Positions 1-5,651 of a DNA stretch of 5,651 bases are shown here, piece by piece. Below the pieces are notes generated by a model. It was not told the DNA's origin. It saw only the letters and a list, made by a program, of their open reading frames with translations, and made no database searches. The translations under genes and the position numbers were made by a program. Source of the stretch: Christensenella sp. UBA1262. GTDB taxonomy: Bacteria; Bacillota; Clostridia; Christensenellales; CAG-917. The DNA lies in the NCBI GenBank assembly GCA_002308215.1, contig DBVO01000023.1, positions 34,775 through 40,425 of the forward strand, read 5' to 3'. Every line of letters begins with the position of its first letter. Position 1 is the stretch's first letter.

Positions 1-1841
1 TCCATAACAAAAGGAACAGCTTCACCTTTAAATGCAGTAACTTTTGAAATAAGGGCAAACAAAATACTTATTAGAATTCCAATGAGATACATTGCAATCA
101 TAACTAGCCAAGCCCATTTGCCGAAGAAGGCTACAGACAAGAAGCTATATATTGGAAGTTTTGCAGAGCAACTCATAAAAGGAGTTAGTAAAATAGTCAT
201 TTTACGGTCTCTAGCGCTTGGCAATGTTCTTGTAGCCATAACTCCTGGTACTGTACAGCCAAATCCAATGAGCATCGGCACAATACTTTTACCAGATAAG
301 CCAATTTTACGTAGAAGCTTGTCCATTACAAAAGCGACTCTCGCCATATAACCGCTATCTTCAAGCAGAGACAAGAAGAAGAACAAAACTACAACAATAG
401 GGATGAATGATAATACACTGCCTATACCGCCAAACAAGCCTTTAATCACAAGCGACTGAACCACAGGGTTTACGTTCGCCTTTGTCATAGCAGCATCTGT
501 TAAATTAGCAAGTGCATCTATGCCCATTTCAAGACCCATTTGGATATAATATCCAATAACCCTAAATGTTAAGAAGAATACAGCTGCCATAATAAGGATA
601 AAGAGAGGAATAGCTGTATATTTGCCAGTTAAGACTTTATCAATCTTTCTACTTCTTGCGTGTTCCTTGCTTTCTTTAGGTTTTTTGACTGTTTCATCGC
701 AGAGTTTCTGTATGAAAGAGAAGCGCATATCAGCTATAGCAGCTGCGCGATCAAGGCCACGTTCTTCTTCCATTTGAACAATAATATGTTCAATCATTTC
801 TTTTTCATTATCATCCAAAGATAATGCATCTATAACAAGTTGATCGCCTTCGACAATTTTACTTGCTGCAAAACGTACAGGCATGTCTGCTGCTTTTGCA
901 TGGTCTTCAATAAGATGCATAATACCATGTAAACATCTGTGGACTGCGCCACCATGGTCTGATGCATCGCAGAAGTCTGCGCGTCCAGGACGTTCTTGGT
1001 ATTGAGCAACGTGCAAAGCGTGGCTAATAAGCTCGTCAACGCCTTGATTTTTAGATGCAGAGATTGGGACAACAGGAATGCCAAGCAATTCTTCCATAGC
1101 ATTGATGTCTATTTCGCCACCATTTCCGCGCACTTCGTCCATCATATTAAGAGCAAGAACCATAGGGATTTTTAATTCGAGTAATTGCATTGTTAAATAC
1201 AAATTACGCTTAATATTTGTTGCATCAACAATATTAATTATTCCTTGTGGCTTTTGATCAAGGATGTATTTTCTTGACACTATTTCTTCGTCGCTGTATG
1301 GGGAAAGAGAATAAATGCCAGGCAAGTCTAATACTCTAGTATTAGGATGACCTTTGATTTTTCCACTTTTACTGTCTACTGTAACTCCAGGGAAGTTGCC
1401 AACGTGTTGATTTGAACCGGTCAATTGGTTAAATAGGGTAGTCTTACCGCAATTCTGATTTCCCGCAAGTGCGAATGTTATGGTTGTGCCTTCTGGGAGT
1501 GGATTTTCATCTGCTTTAACGTGATATTTACCACCTTCACCAAGACCAGGGTGTTCACGCTCACTCTTTTTTGATTTGTCAGATGGTGTGATTTCTTCAA
1601 GAGTCTCTTTTACATATGGTTCTCCAACTTCAATTTTTTCTGCATCTGCAAGACGGAGAGTAAGCTCATACCCATGAATTAAAAGTTCGATAGGATCTCC
1701 CATTGGCGCATACTTAACAAGTGTTACTTCAGCTTCAGGAAGAACACCCATATCAAGGAAGTGCTGCCTAAGCGCACTTTCGCCACCAACGGTTTTTATT
1801 ACGGCAGATTCGCCTACTTTTAAGTCCCTTAAAGTAATCAT
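1..1841 (-). CDS. feoB: Fused FeoA-FeoB ferrous iron transporter, C-terminus cut by window edge
   Basis: The gene reads leftward from ATG at 1841 through 613 uninterrupted codons and leaves the window without a stop. Residues 1-75 are a FeoA (SH3-like) domain (FLDMGVLP, APMGDPIELLI, LRLADAEKI). A charged linker (about 76-118) joins it to FeoB. The G domain shows G1 GNQNCGKT (127-134), the G2 Thr in FPGVTV (150-155), G3 DLPG (172-175), G4 NMMD (232-235) and G5 near SAS (261-263). A helical region of about 290-395 follows, then the membrane permease from about 408. The permease has the conserved Gate segments: EDSGYMARVAF, GFGCTVPGVMATR with Cys529, and PFMSCSAKLPIY with Cys558. The family imports Fe2+ across the inner membrane, controlled by GTP binding. 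Fused proteins are usually near 750-830 residues, so roughly 150-200 are missing. An in-frame ATG at 1859 would add six residues, but 1841 gives the normal FeoA N-terminus. Neither start has a clear Shine-Dalgarno sequence. Confidence 0.96.
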   Translation of the reverse strand, partial: MITLRDLKVGESAVIKTVGGESALRQHFLDMGVLPEAEVTLVKYAPMGDPIELLIHGYELTLRLADAEKIEVGEPYVKETLEEITPSDKSKKSEREHPGLGEGGKYHVKADENPLPEGTTITFALAGNQNCGKTTLFNQLTGSNQHVGNFPGVTVDSKSGKIKGHPNTRVLDLPGIYSLSPYSDEEIVSRKYILDQKPQGIINIVDATNIKRNLYLTMQLLELKIPMVLALNMMDEVRGNGGEIDINAMEELLGIPVVPISASKNQGVDELISHALHVAQYQERPGRADFCDASDHGGAVHRCLHGIMHLIEDHAKAADMPVRFAASKIVEGDQLVIDALSLDDNEKEMIEHIIVQMEEERGLDRAAAIADMRFSFIQKLCDETVKKPKESKEHARSRKIDKVLTGKYTAIPLFILIMAAVFFLTFRVIGYYIQMGLEMGIDALANLTDAAMTKANVNPVVQSLVIKGLFGGIGSVLSFIPIVVVLFFFLSLLEDSGYMARVAFVMDKLLRKIGLSGKSIVPMLIGFGCTVPGVMATRTLPSARDRKMTILLTPFMSCSAKLPIYSFLSVAFFGKWAWLVMIAMYLIGILISILFALISKVTAFKGEAVPFVM

Positions 1842-1866
1842 GTAGGTATATAATAACATATTTTTT

Positions 1867-1889
1867 TGAACAATTATAATAAATTTTCA
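1867..1889 (-). promoter_or_regulatory. Candidate feoAB -10 box within an imperfect palindrome (possible metal-regulator operator)
   Basis: On the minus strand a perfect TATAAT lies at 1878-1873, 31 bases before the feoAB ATG, which would give an untranslated leader of about 25 bases. No good -35 hexamer is seen at 16-18 base spacing. The -10 sits inside a 23-base imperfect palindrome centred on 1878, in which 9 of 11 base pairs match, with outer arms TGAA and TTCA. Iron-transport genes are commonly repressed by Fur- or DtxR-type regulators binding palindromes over the promoter, so this is a reasonable operator candidate. It is not a clear match to either consensus, and AT-rich DNA produces such palindromes by chance. 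Confidence 0.35.
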
Positions 1890-1931
1890 TTAATTACTTA
1901 TAAAAAATATACAAAACAGCAAAATTGTTTA

Positions 1932-1960
1932 TAGTCAACGGACAAATTGTTTGATATAAT
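1932..1960 (+). promoter_or_regulatory. Sigma-70-type promoter for the HAAS-like membrane protein gene
   Basis: A perfect -10 TATAAT (1955-1960) is preceded by the extended -10 dinucleotide TG (TGATATAAT, from 1952). A -35-like TAGTCA (1932-1937, four of six to TTGACA) lies at exactly 17 bases. Transcription would start near 1967, leaving a leader of about 27 bases that contains the AAGGAG ribosome binding site at 1981-1986. It is divergent from feoAB, and the two -10 boxes are about 77 bases apart. Confidence 0.7.
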
Positions 1961-1993
1961 GCTTTTAGATGAAAATTTTTAAGGAGATATATT

Positions 1994-2836
1994 ATGGAAG
2001 ACAAATTCAAATCTTATCTTGAATCTGCTTTTCGCACTATAGCGCCCACAAAGGCCGCTATGGAGTATCGCAAACAAACTCTAAAAGATATGCTTGCACG
2101 TGCTCAAGAACTTCGTATTAAGGGTATGACAGACGAGGATTTAATCTTTGATACTGTTCTTGAAGATTATGAAGATTTTGGAGACAAACTCAAAGAGTTT
2201 GAACAAAAAGAGATTAAAACAAATTCTGCGAAACGCAACGTTTTACTCGGAACAGTTATAGGTGTGGCAGTAACTGTCATTTTGGTTGTTGCTTACTTGC
2301 TTGTTGGGTTGCTAGGACATCTTTGGCACCCAGGTTGGCTCATAATTGTTGGCGGCTTGTTCTTGGGGGTTGGAGTTCTTTTAGGACTTGCAGGAATTAA
2401 AGCAATTGCAAAAAAGCGTTTTGTTGCGCTGAGATTATTTGTGGTAATAGCTGAAGTCTTGTTAAGCGTATTCGTATTTTTGTTATTGCAAATTGTATTT
2501 AAATTCAATGGAAGCTGGATGGCTTTCCTCGCAATGGTGGCACTTATACTTGGTGTTGATACTGCTATTGCATTCTTTACTAACAGCAAAGGCAAATGGA
2601 TAGAGCTTCCTATTTTTGTGGAAGGTCTTTCAGTTATGTTGTATGTTATCCTCGGATTAGTTATTTCATTCTGGCATCCAGGTTGGTTGCTTTGCTTGGT
2701 TGGTGTTGTATTTGCAGTGTGTGAACTCGTGGTTTTTGTGGCATTGCATAACAACAAAAAAGAGAAAAAAGAGAAGAAAAAATTGTCTGATAAATTTGTC
2801 AAAACTGATGAAAAGTATTGGAGCGATTGGGATTAA
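1994..2836 (+). CDS. Six-helix membrane protein with N-terminal HAAS/permease-prefix-like domain and three hairpin repeats
   Basis: This is a 280-residue protein. AAGGAG at 1981-1986, seven bases before the ATG, supports the start. Residues 1-75 are soluble, charged and helical (YRKQTLKDML, IKGMTDEDLIFDTVLEDYEDF). They resemble the HAAS or permease-prefix domain found at the N-terminus of many Firmicutes membrane proteins, some of them encoded beside PadR-type regulators; no such regulator is visible here. Six membrane helices follow, at about 83-108, 113-138, 143-168, 174-196, 203-225 and 228-251. They form three hairpins whose turns carry WHPGW (111-115), NGSW (172-175) and WHPGW (227-231), a period near 58 residues. 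Positive loops (KR at 80-81, KKR 140-142, KGK 199-201, Lys-rich tail 255-263) place both termini in the cytoplasm and the Trp turns outside. The tail ends in an acidic, Trp-containing YWSDWD. No enzymatic motif is seen, so function is unknown. No terminator follows, so transcripts may run into the acyltransferase gene. Confidence 0.9.
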   Translation: MEDKFKSYLESAFRTIAPTKAAMEYRKQTLKDMLARAQELRIKGMTDEDLIFDTVLEDYEDFGDKLKEFEQKEIKTNSAKRNVLLGTVIGVAVTVILVVAYLLVGLLGHLWHPGWLIIVGGLFLGVGVLLGLAGIKAIAKKRFVALRLFVVIAEVLLSVFVFLLLQIVFKFNGSWMAFLAMVALILGVDTAIAFFTNSKGKWIELPIFVEGLSVMLYVILGLVISFWHPGWLLCLVGVVFAVCELVVFVALHNNKKEKKEKKKLSDKFVKTDEKYWSDWD

Positions 2837-2861
2837 ATAAATTGCACAATCAGATGTTTAT

Positions 2862-2892
2862 TATCGCATAATAGTTTGATTAACATGCGATA
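2862..2892. repeat. Perfect 8-bp inverted repeat upstream of the acyltransferase gene
   Basis: TATCGCAT (2862-2869) is perfectly complementary to ATGCGATA (2885-2892) across a 15-base spacer. There is no U-run after it, so it is not an intrinsic terminator for the upstream gene. A weak promoter can be drawn over it: TGCACA at 2843-2848, an 18-base spacer, and CATAAT at 2867-2872. The repeat would then cover the -10 and the start site, as an operator would. An RNA hairpin in a read-through transcript is an equal alternative. Confidence 0.45.
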
Positions 2893-2904
2893 TTGTAATT
2901 ACAA
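2893..2904. promoter_or_regulatory. Perfect 12-bp palindrome abutting the acyltransferase ribosome binding site
   Basis: TTGTAATTACAA is a perfect palindrome that begins one base after the preceding inverted repeat. Its last two bases are the first two of the AAGGAG ribosome binding site. TTGT...ACAA dyads are a common shape for small winged-helix regulators such as the MarR class, but no regulator gene is in the window and no consensus can be assigned. With no loop it would not form a stable RNA hairpin, so if functional it more likely acts as DNA. Confidence 0.35.
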
Positions 2905-2908
2905 GGAG
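2903..2908 (+). promoter_or_regulatory. Ribosome binding site that fixes the acyltransferase start at ATG 2914
   Basis: AAGGAG is placed five bases before ATG 2914. An in-frame GTG at 2908 would add two residues, but it overlaps the last base of this site and has no ribosome binding site of its own. The ATG is therefore the start. Confidence 0.85.
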
Positions 2909-2913
2909 TGATT

Positions 2914-4215
2914 ATGGCTAAGATATTGAAGGCTGAAATATGGGATAAAATGCAATATTTGTTCCGTGATTTCTATGATAGAATGGTGCATTGTGTTCAG
3001 ATTTATGATGCGCCAATTGATGTTGACGCGATGAAGAATGTTCTACTTTGGACTACCGAGAAAACGCCAATCCTTCACTCCGCTTTTAGGGTCAATGCAG
3101 TTGAACCATATTGGTCTGTAGAAGACTATTCTATTGACGACATTGTTACAGTCAAGCTTGATTGTGAAGACCTTGATTCAACCATAGATGAATTTATATG
3201 CCGGTCGATTCCTGTCGATAATAATGTCCAATATCAATTTGGTATTTTTTCTGATGGTAAGCTTTGGGCCATTGCAATGATTGTTAATCATATGTGCATG
3301 GATGGTGGCGATTTCAAGTATTTTATGAAAAAGCTGGCTGAGAATTATAACAAACAAATTTCAGGCGAACGTGGATTTAGCATTAAGACTGGAAGCCGTT
3401 CTCTAGATGAGGTTTATTCAAATTTAACCGAAGAAGAGAAAGAAATAGCAAAAGGTTTGTATAAAAACATTAGCGCGGTTAAAGATGAGCACTATTTTCC
3501 ACTTACCCCTTCTTCAAAAGAAGATCATACTATGATTTGCAAACGCAAGGTAGAGAAGGAGTTGTTTGATAACTTTAAAGCTATAGGAAAAAAGTTGGAT
3601 GTTACCGTAAATGATCTTATGCTCGCATTTTATATCCGTGCGCTTTATGATGTTGGTATGTTTGACGAATCTGAAAAATTGTCTATACCATGTATGGTTG
3701 ATTTGCGTCGTCATATAGAAGCAGGCGGAGCAAATACTGGCCTTACAAATCATACTGGCTTTATGGTCTGTAGCGTTGAAGGTAAGGGAGAGACAATTAA
3801 TGATACATTAATTTCCGTTCTTCGTTCAGTAAGAAAGAGCAAGGAAGACCCATATATGGGTCTTTATAGCCTCCCTTTATTAAAACTAGCATATGCAGTA
3901 TTCCCACATGCCATTAGCGAAACGGCAATAAAAATCGGCTATATGAATCCGCTTATTGGTATGTCAAACATTGGTTTGTTGAATGATGTGCTTCTTAAAT
4001 TAGGCGATGCAAACTTAGTTGATGGTTTTATGACAGGTGCTGTTAAATACAAGCCTTATATGCAGCTTGCTCTTACGACCGTGAAGGGGCAAATGACTAT
4101 GACTATAGCTATTCGCGGTAATGATGAAGACAAAAAAATAGTCGAGGGTTTCTTTGATTTAATCAAACAAAATATGAGAGATTTTATAGAACTCAACAGA
4201 GATAAACTTAACTAA
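2914..4215 (+). CDS. Stand-alone condensation-domain-type acyltransferase (HHxxxDG superfamily)
   Basis: This 433-residue cytoplasmic protein has no signal peptide or membrane helix. Its length fits one chloramphenicol-acetyltransferase-fold condensation unit, as in PapA-type, wax ester synthase/DGAT or alcohol acetyltransferase proteins (about 420-460 residues). The active-site motif appears as N-H-M-C-M-D-G at residues 125-131, with the catalytic second His (126) and the structural Asp-Gly (130-131) kept and Asn replacing the first His. Other family-like marks are the N-terminal half that scores as a substrate-channel lobe (TPILHSAFRV, 52-61), MVDLRRH (261-267) and SNIG (351-354). The family moves an acyl group from CoA or a carrier protein to a hydroxyl or amino group; donor and acceptor cannot be read here. 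No adenylation, thiolation or thioesterase domain is nearby, so a peptide synthetase is unlikely. It lies 77 bases after the membrane protein gene and ends at an intrinsic terminator. An esterase gene follows. Confidence 0.85.
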   Translation: MAKILKAEIWDKMQYLFRDFYDRMVHCVQIYDAPIDVDAMKNVLLWTTEKTPILHSAFRVNAVEPYWSVEDYSIDDIVTVKLDCEDLDSTIDEFICRSIPVDNNVQYQFGIFSDGKLWAIAMIVNHMCMDGGDFKYFMKKLAENYNKQISGERGFSIKTGSRSLDEVYSNLTEEEKEIAKGLYKNISAVKDEHYFPLTPSSKEDHTMICKRKVEKELFDNFKAIGKKLDVTVNDLMLAFYIRALYDVGMFDESEKLSIPCMVDLRRHIEAGGANTGLTNHTGFMVCSVEGKGETINDTLISVLRSVRKSKEDPYMGLYSLPLLKLAYAVFPHAISETAIKIGYMNPLIGMSNIGLLNDVLLKLGDANLVDGFMTGAVKYKPYMQLALTTVKGQMTMTIAIRGNDEDKKIVEGFFDLIKQNMRDFIELNRDKLN

Positions 4216-4233
4216 ATAATCTTCAAAAATTGG

Positions 4234-4258
4234 AACCGTCCAAACAGGGCGGTTTTTT
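4234..4258 (+). terminator. Intrinsic (rho-independent) terminator after the acyltransferase gene
   Basis: AACCGTCC (4234-4241) pairs with GGGCGGTT (4247-4254) in an eight-pair stem with one G-U wobble and a five-base AAACA loop. A run of six T (4253-4258) follows. It begins 18 bases past the acyltransferase stop codon and separates that gene from the esterase unit, which has its own promoter. Confidence 0.9.
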
Positions 4259-4264
4259 AATGTT

Positions 4265-4297
4265 CAAATTTATAAAATTTGGCCAGACTAAATTTGG
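4265..4297. repeat. Cluster of three CAAATTT/AAATTTG half-sites upstream of the esterase promoter
   Basis: CAAATTT (4265-4271) and AAATTTG (4275-4281) form a perfect 7-bp inverted repeat around a three-base centre. AAATTTGG then recurs directly (4275-4282 and 4290-4297) with a 15-base period. The last copy stops two bases before the -35 box, a usual place for a regulator to bind. No T-run follows the inverted pair, so it is not a terminator. The AT-rich composition lowers its significance. Confidence 0.4.
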
Positions 4298-4299
4298 TA

Positions 4300-4328
4300 T
4301 TGAAACTTGCGCACAGGTGTGATAAACT
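4300..4328 (+). promoter_or_regulatory. Sigma-70-type promoter for the esterase gene
   Basis: The -35 TTGAAA (4300-4305, five of six to consensus) is 17 bases from the -10 TAAACT (4323-4328, four of six). The weaker -10 is supported by an extended TG (TGATAAACT, from 4320). Transcription would start near 4335, giving a short leader that contains the AGGGG ribosome binding site at 4347-4351. Confidence 0.65.
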
Positions 4329-4357
4329 AAAATATATCTTATATGTAGGGGTAAATT

Positions 4358-5272
4358 ATGACACTTCCAAAATTTTTATTTGTAGCAATTGATAAATTGT
4401 TTGACGGTGGTCAAAACAAAAAGAAGATGCTCAGATTCAAAGATGTAAAGTTTGAGATTGAAACAGATATTCCTTACACCGAGGGTGAATATTGCAAACT
4501 TGATACTTATTATGTCAAGAAAGAATCCGATGAAAAGTATCCTGTTTTCTTCTATATCCATGGTGGTGGATTTGTTGCAGGTGACAAGTACCATAGACGT
4601 GGTCTTGCAAAATGGGCAGCAGCAAAAGGATTCTTTGTCGTTAACGTTAACTATGCACTTGGCCCTAAAGAACTTTTCCCACTTGGCATTCACAATTTGG
4701 TGACTGCTCTTAACTGGGTAGGACAAAATGCAGAGAAATATAACCTTGATCTCGACAACATGTGTGTTTCTGGTGATTCAGCTGGCGCATATTATTCAGC
4801 AATGCTTGGATGCATTTGCCCAAGCAAAGAATTGCAACAGAGATTTGGAGTTCAAACAAGTTTGAGATTTAGAACAGCACTTCTTGACTGCGGTATTTAT
4901 GATATCGACGAGGCACTTTCTCACAAAATGCCTTTCAATCTCACAGATAAGATTTGCCGCGACTATACTGGCGTTCATACAAAACAACTTGGTGAATATG
5001 AATGGACAGACGTGCTTTCTCCTTTGAAACTTGTTGGCCCAGAATTTCCAATAAGCTTTATCACATATGCAGAGAAAGATATGTTCTGCAAGGGTCAAGG
5101 ACAAAAACTCATCGCACAACTCGAAGAGTTGGGTGTTCATGTTGAATCCCATCACTCAACAAAATTTATTGACAACCACTGCTATCCTTTGAATTGGAAT
5201 ACAGGTGCAGCAGTTGAAAACATCAAACTCAGTGATGATTATTTGAAGAGAGTTGTTAATAAGGAAGTTTAA
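4358..5272 (+). CDS. HSL-family (family IV) alpha/beta hydrolase, probable carboxylesterase
   Basis: This is a 304-residue cytoplasmic protein, close to the usual 300-320 of the Abhydrolase_3/hormone-sensitive-lipase family. The oxyanion-hole motif HGGGF is at 68-72. The nucleophile elbow GDSAG is at 139-143 with Ser141 as nucleophile. The likely acid is Asp241 (YAEKDMF) and the likely base His274 (DNHCY), completing a Ser-Asp-His triad. Residues 1-50 form the variable N-terminal cap that often shapes substrate choice. There is no signal peptide. The family cleaves short- to medium-chain carboxylic esters and sometimes deacetylates small molecules; the substrate is not evident. The start is supported by AGGGG at 4347-4351, six bases before the ATG. 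It has its own promoter after the acyltransferase terminator and leads a unit with the membrane protein 11 bases downstream. Its position beside an acyltransferase suggests, but does not show, a shared ester substrate. Confidence 0.9.
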   Translation: MTLPKFLFVAIDKLFDGGQNKKKMLRFKDVKFEIETDIPYTEGEYCKLDTYYVKKESDEKYPVFFYIHGGGFVAGDKYHRRGLAKWAAAKGFFVVNVNYALGPKELFPLGIHNLVTALNWVGQNAEKYNLDLDNMCVSGDSAGAYYSAMLGCICPSKELQQRFGVQTSLRFRTALLDCGIYDIDEALSHKMPFNLTDKICRDYTGVHTKQLGEYEWTDVLSPLKLVGPEFPISFITYAEKDMFCKGQGQKLIAQLEELGVHVESHHSTKFIDNHCYPLNWNTGAAVENIKLSDDYLKRVVNKEV

Positions 5273-5283
5273 CAAATCATAAA

Positions 5284-5651
5284 ATGAACCAAAAAACTAA
5301 ATTTTCGCCATCTTCCTATTCAGCTCACGACGATGAGCTCAAGGGCTATTCCCAAGAAGATATAGATCGTGCAAAACATGAAGTTGAATTGGAGATGGCA
5401 AAAAAGAATAAAAGACTGCGCGCCTTTGAGATAGCATGGGCAATTATATCTACTATTTTTGCCATAATCTCAACATCAATTCTGCTCACTAAAAAGTGGG
5501 TAGATGGTGTGGTGTCATATATTATTCTGGGATTGCTTATAGCTCATGTAATGATTTTTATCGTGCTATGTGCATTTGTTTATAAGCATCCAGCTAATAC
5601 TGCTGGCATAAAAGTATATGGCAAATTTGTGAAGATTTTCAAAGCACTTGC
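5284..5651 (+). CDS. Two-helix membrane protein of unknown function, C-terminus cut by window edge
   Basis: From ATG 5284 the frame stays open for 122 codons to the edge of the window. Residues 1-47 are hydrophilic, with an acidic then basic character (QEDIDRAKHEVELEMAKKNKR), predicted helical and cytoplasmic. Two membrane helices follow at about 48-69 and 76-100, joined by a short KKWVDG turn, and then a basic segment (YKHP, KVYGKFVKIFK). I do not recognise a family. ATG 5284 is the only start in this frame after the stop at 5260-5262. No Shine-Dalgarno sequence lies at normal distance: AAGGA at 5261-5265 is 18 bases away, inside the esterase gene. The 11-base gap suggests co-transcription and perhaps translational coupling with the esterase. 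The even, frame-consistent codon use and membrane pattern argue that it is a real gene. Confidence 0.75.
   Translation, partial: MNQKTKFSPSSYSAHDDELKGYSQEDIDRAKHEVELEMAKKNKRLRAFEIAWAIISTIFAIISTSILLTKKWVDGVVSYIILGLLIAHVMIFIVLCAFVYKHPANTAGIKVYGKFVKIFKAL

Noticed and set aside
82..351. Plus-strand open frame of 89 codons
   Set aside because: It lies antisense to the FeoB permease region, which has clear family motifs. It has no ribosome binding site and no recognisable domain.
830..1102. Minus-strand open frame of 90 codons
   Set aside because: It is an out-of-frame shadow inside feoAB; the FeoB G-domain to helical-domain frame covers the same bases.
1842..1859. In-frame ATG at 1859 as an earlier feoAB start
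   Set aside because: The six extra residues (MLLYTY) are not FeoA-like and there is no ribosome binding site before it. ATG 1841 gives the normal FeoA beginning.
1845..1873. Second minus-strand promoter (TTGTTC, 17 bases, TATACC)
   Set aside because: The start site would fall inside the feoAB coding region, and the -10 is only four of six.
2293..2802. Minus-strand open frame of 169 codons
   Set aside because: It is antisense to the membrane protein gene. Its Ser/Thr/Asn/Lys-rich composition is what reversed hydrophobic codons produce, and it has no start signals.
2862..2892. Terminator for the upstream membrane protein gene
   Set aside because: The stem is not GC-rich, the spacer is 15 bases and no T-run follows.
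2908..2916. GTG at 2908 as the acyltransferase start
   Set aside because: It overlaps the AAGGAG that serves the ATG at 2914, so it cannot be served by that site.
2914..4215. Nonribosomal peptide synthetase fragment
   Set aside because: The protein is a complete single condensation-type unit with its own start and terminator. No adenylation or carrier domain is encoded in the neighbouring sequence.
4376..5155. Open frames on both strands (4376-4726 minus, 4452-4703 plus, 4796-5155 minus)
   Set aside because: All overlap the esterase gene, whose HGGGF, GDSAG and triad residues fix the true frame.

Overview
The window is AT-rich chromosomal DNA with dense coding and strong AAGGAG ribosome binding sites on two genes. 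It also has sigma-70-type promoters with an extended -10 (TGnTATAAT) and a short intrinsic terminator. Together with the type of FeoB (a GNQNCGKT P-loop, which I associate with gut Clostridia) and a probable HAAS/permease-prefix-type membrane protein, this suggests a low-GC anaerobic Firmicute, probably a gut Clostridia relative. The genus cannot be fixed from the sequence. Nothing points to a phage, transposon, CRISPR array or RNA gene.

Layout. Bases 1-1841 (minus strand) hold most of a fused FeoA-FeoB ferrous iron transporter; its C-terminal end lies off the left edge. A 152-base divergent intergenic region (1842-1993) carries a candidate feo promoter/operator on the minus strand and a good promoter on the plus strand. 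Four plus-strand genes follow. The first (1994-2836) is a six-helix membrane protein with an N-terminal HAAS-like soluble domain and three repeated helix hairpins. The second (2914-4215) is a stand-alone condensation-domain-type (HHxxxDG superfamily) acyltransferase. An intrinsic terminator (4234-4258) and a new promoter (4300-4328) separate these from the third, an HSL-family alpha/beta hydrolase (4358-5272). The fourth starts 11 bases later and is a two-helix membrane protein cut by the right edge (5284-5651).

How the genes may work together. FeoAB imports Fe2+ and is a separate, oppositely oriented unit. The plus-strand genes form two short transcription units: membrane protein plus acyltransferase, then esterase plus small membrane protein. 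A predicted acyl transferase next to a predicted carboxylester hydrolase raises the possibility that they make and remove the same ester on an unknown alcohol or lipid. This rests only on gene neighbourhood. The least described items are the triplicated hairpin architecture of the membrane protein, the acyltransferase/esterase pair, and the repeat clusters just upstream of both enzyme genes. I found no convincing evidence of a wholly new system.
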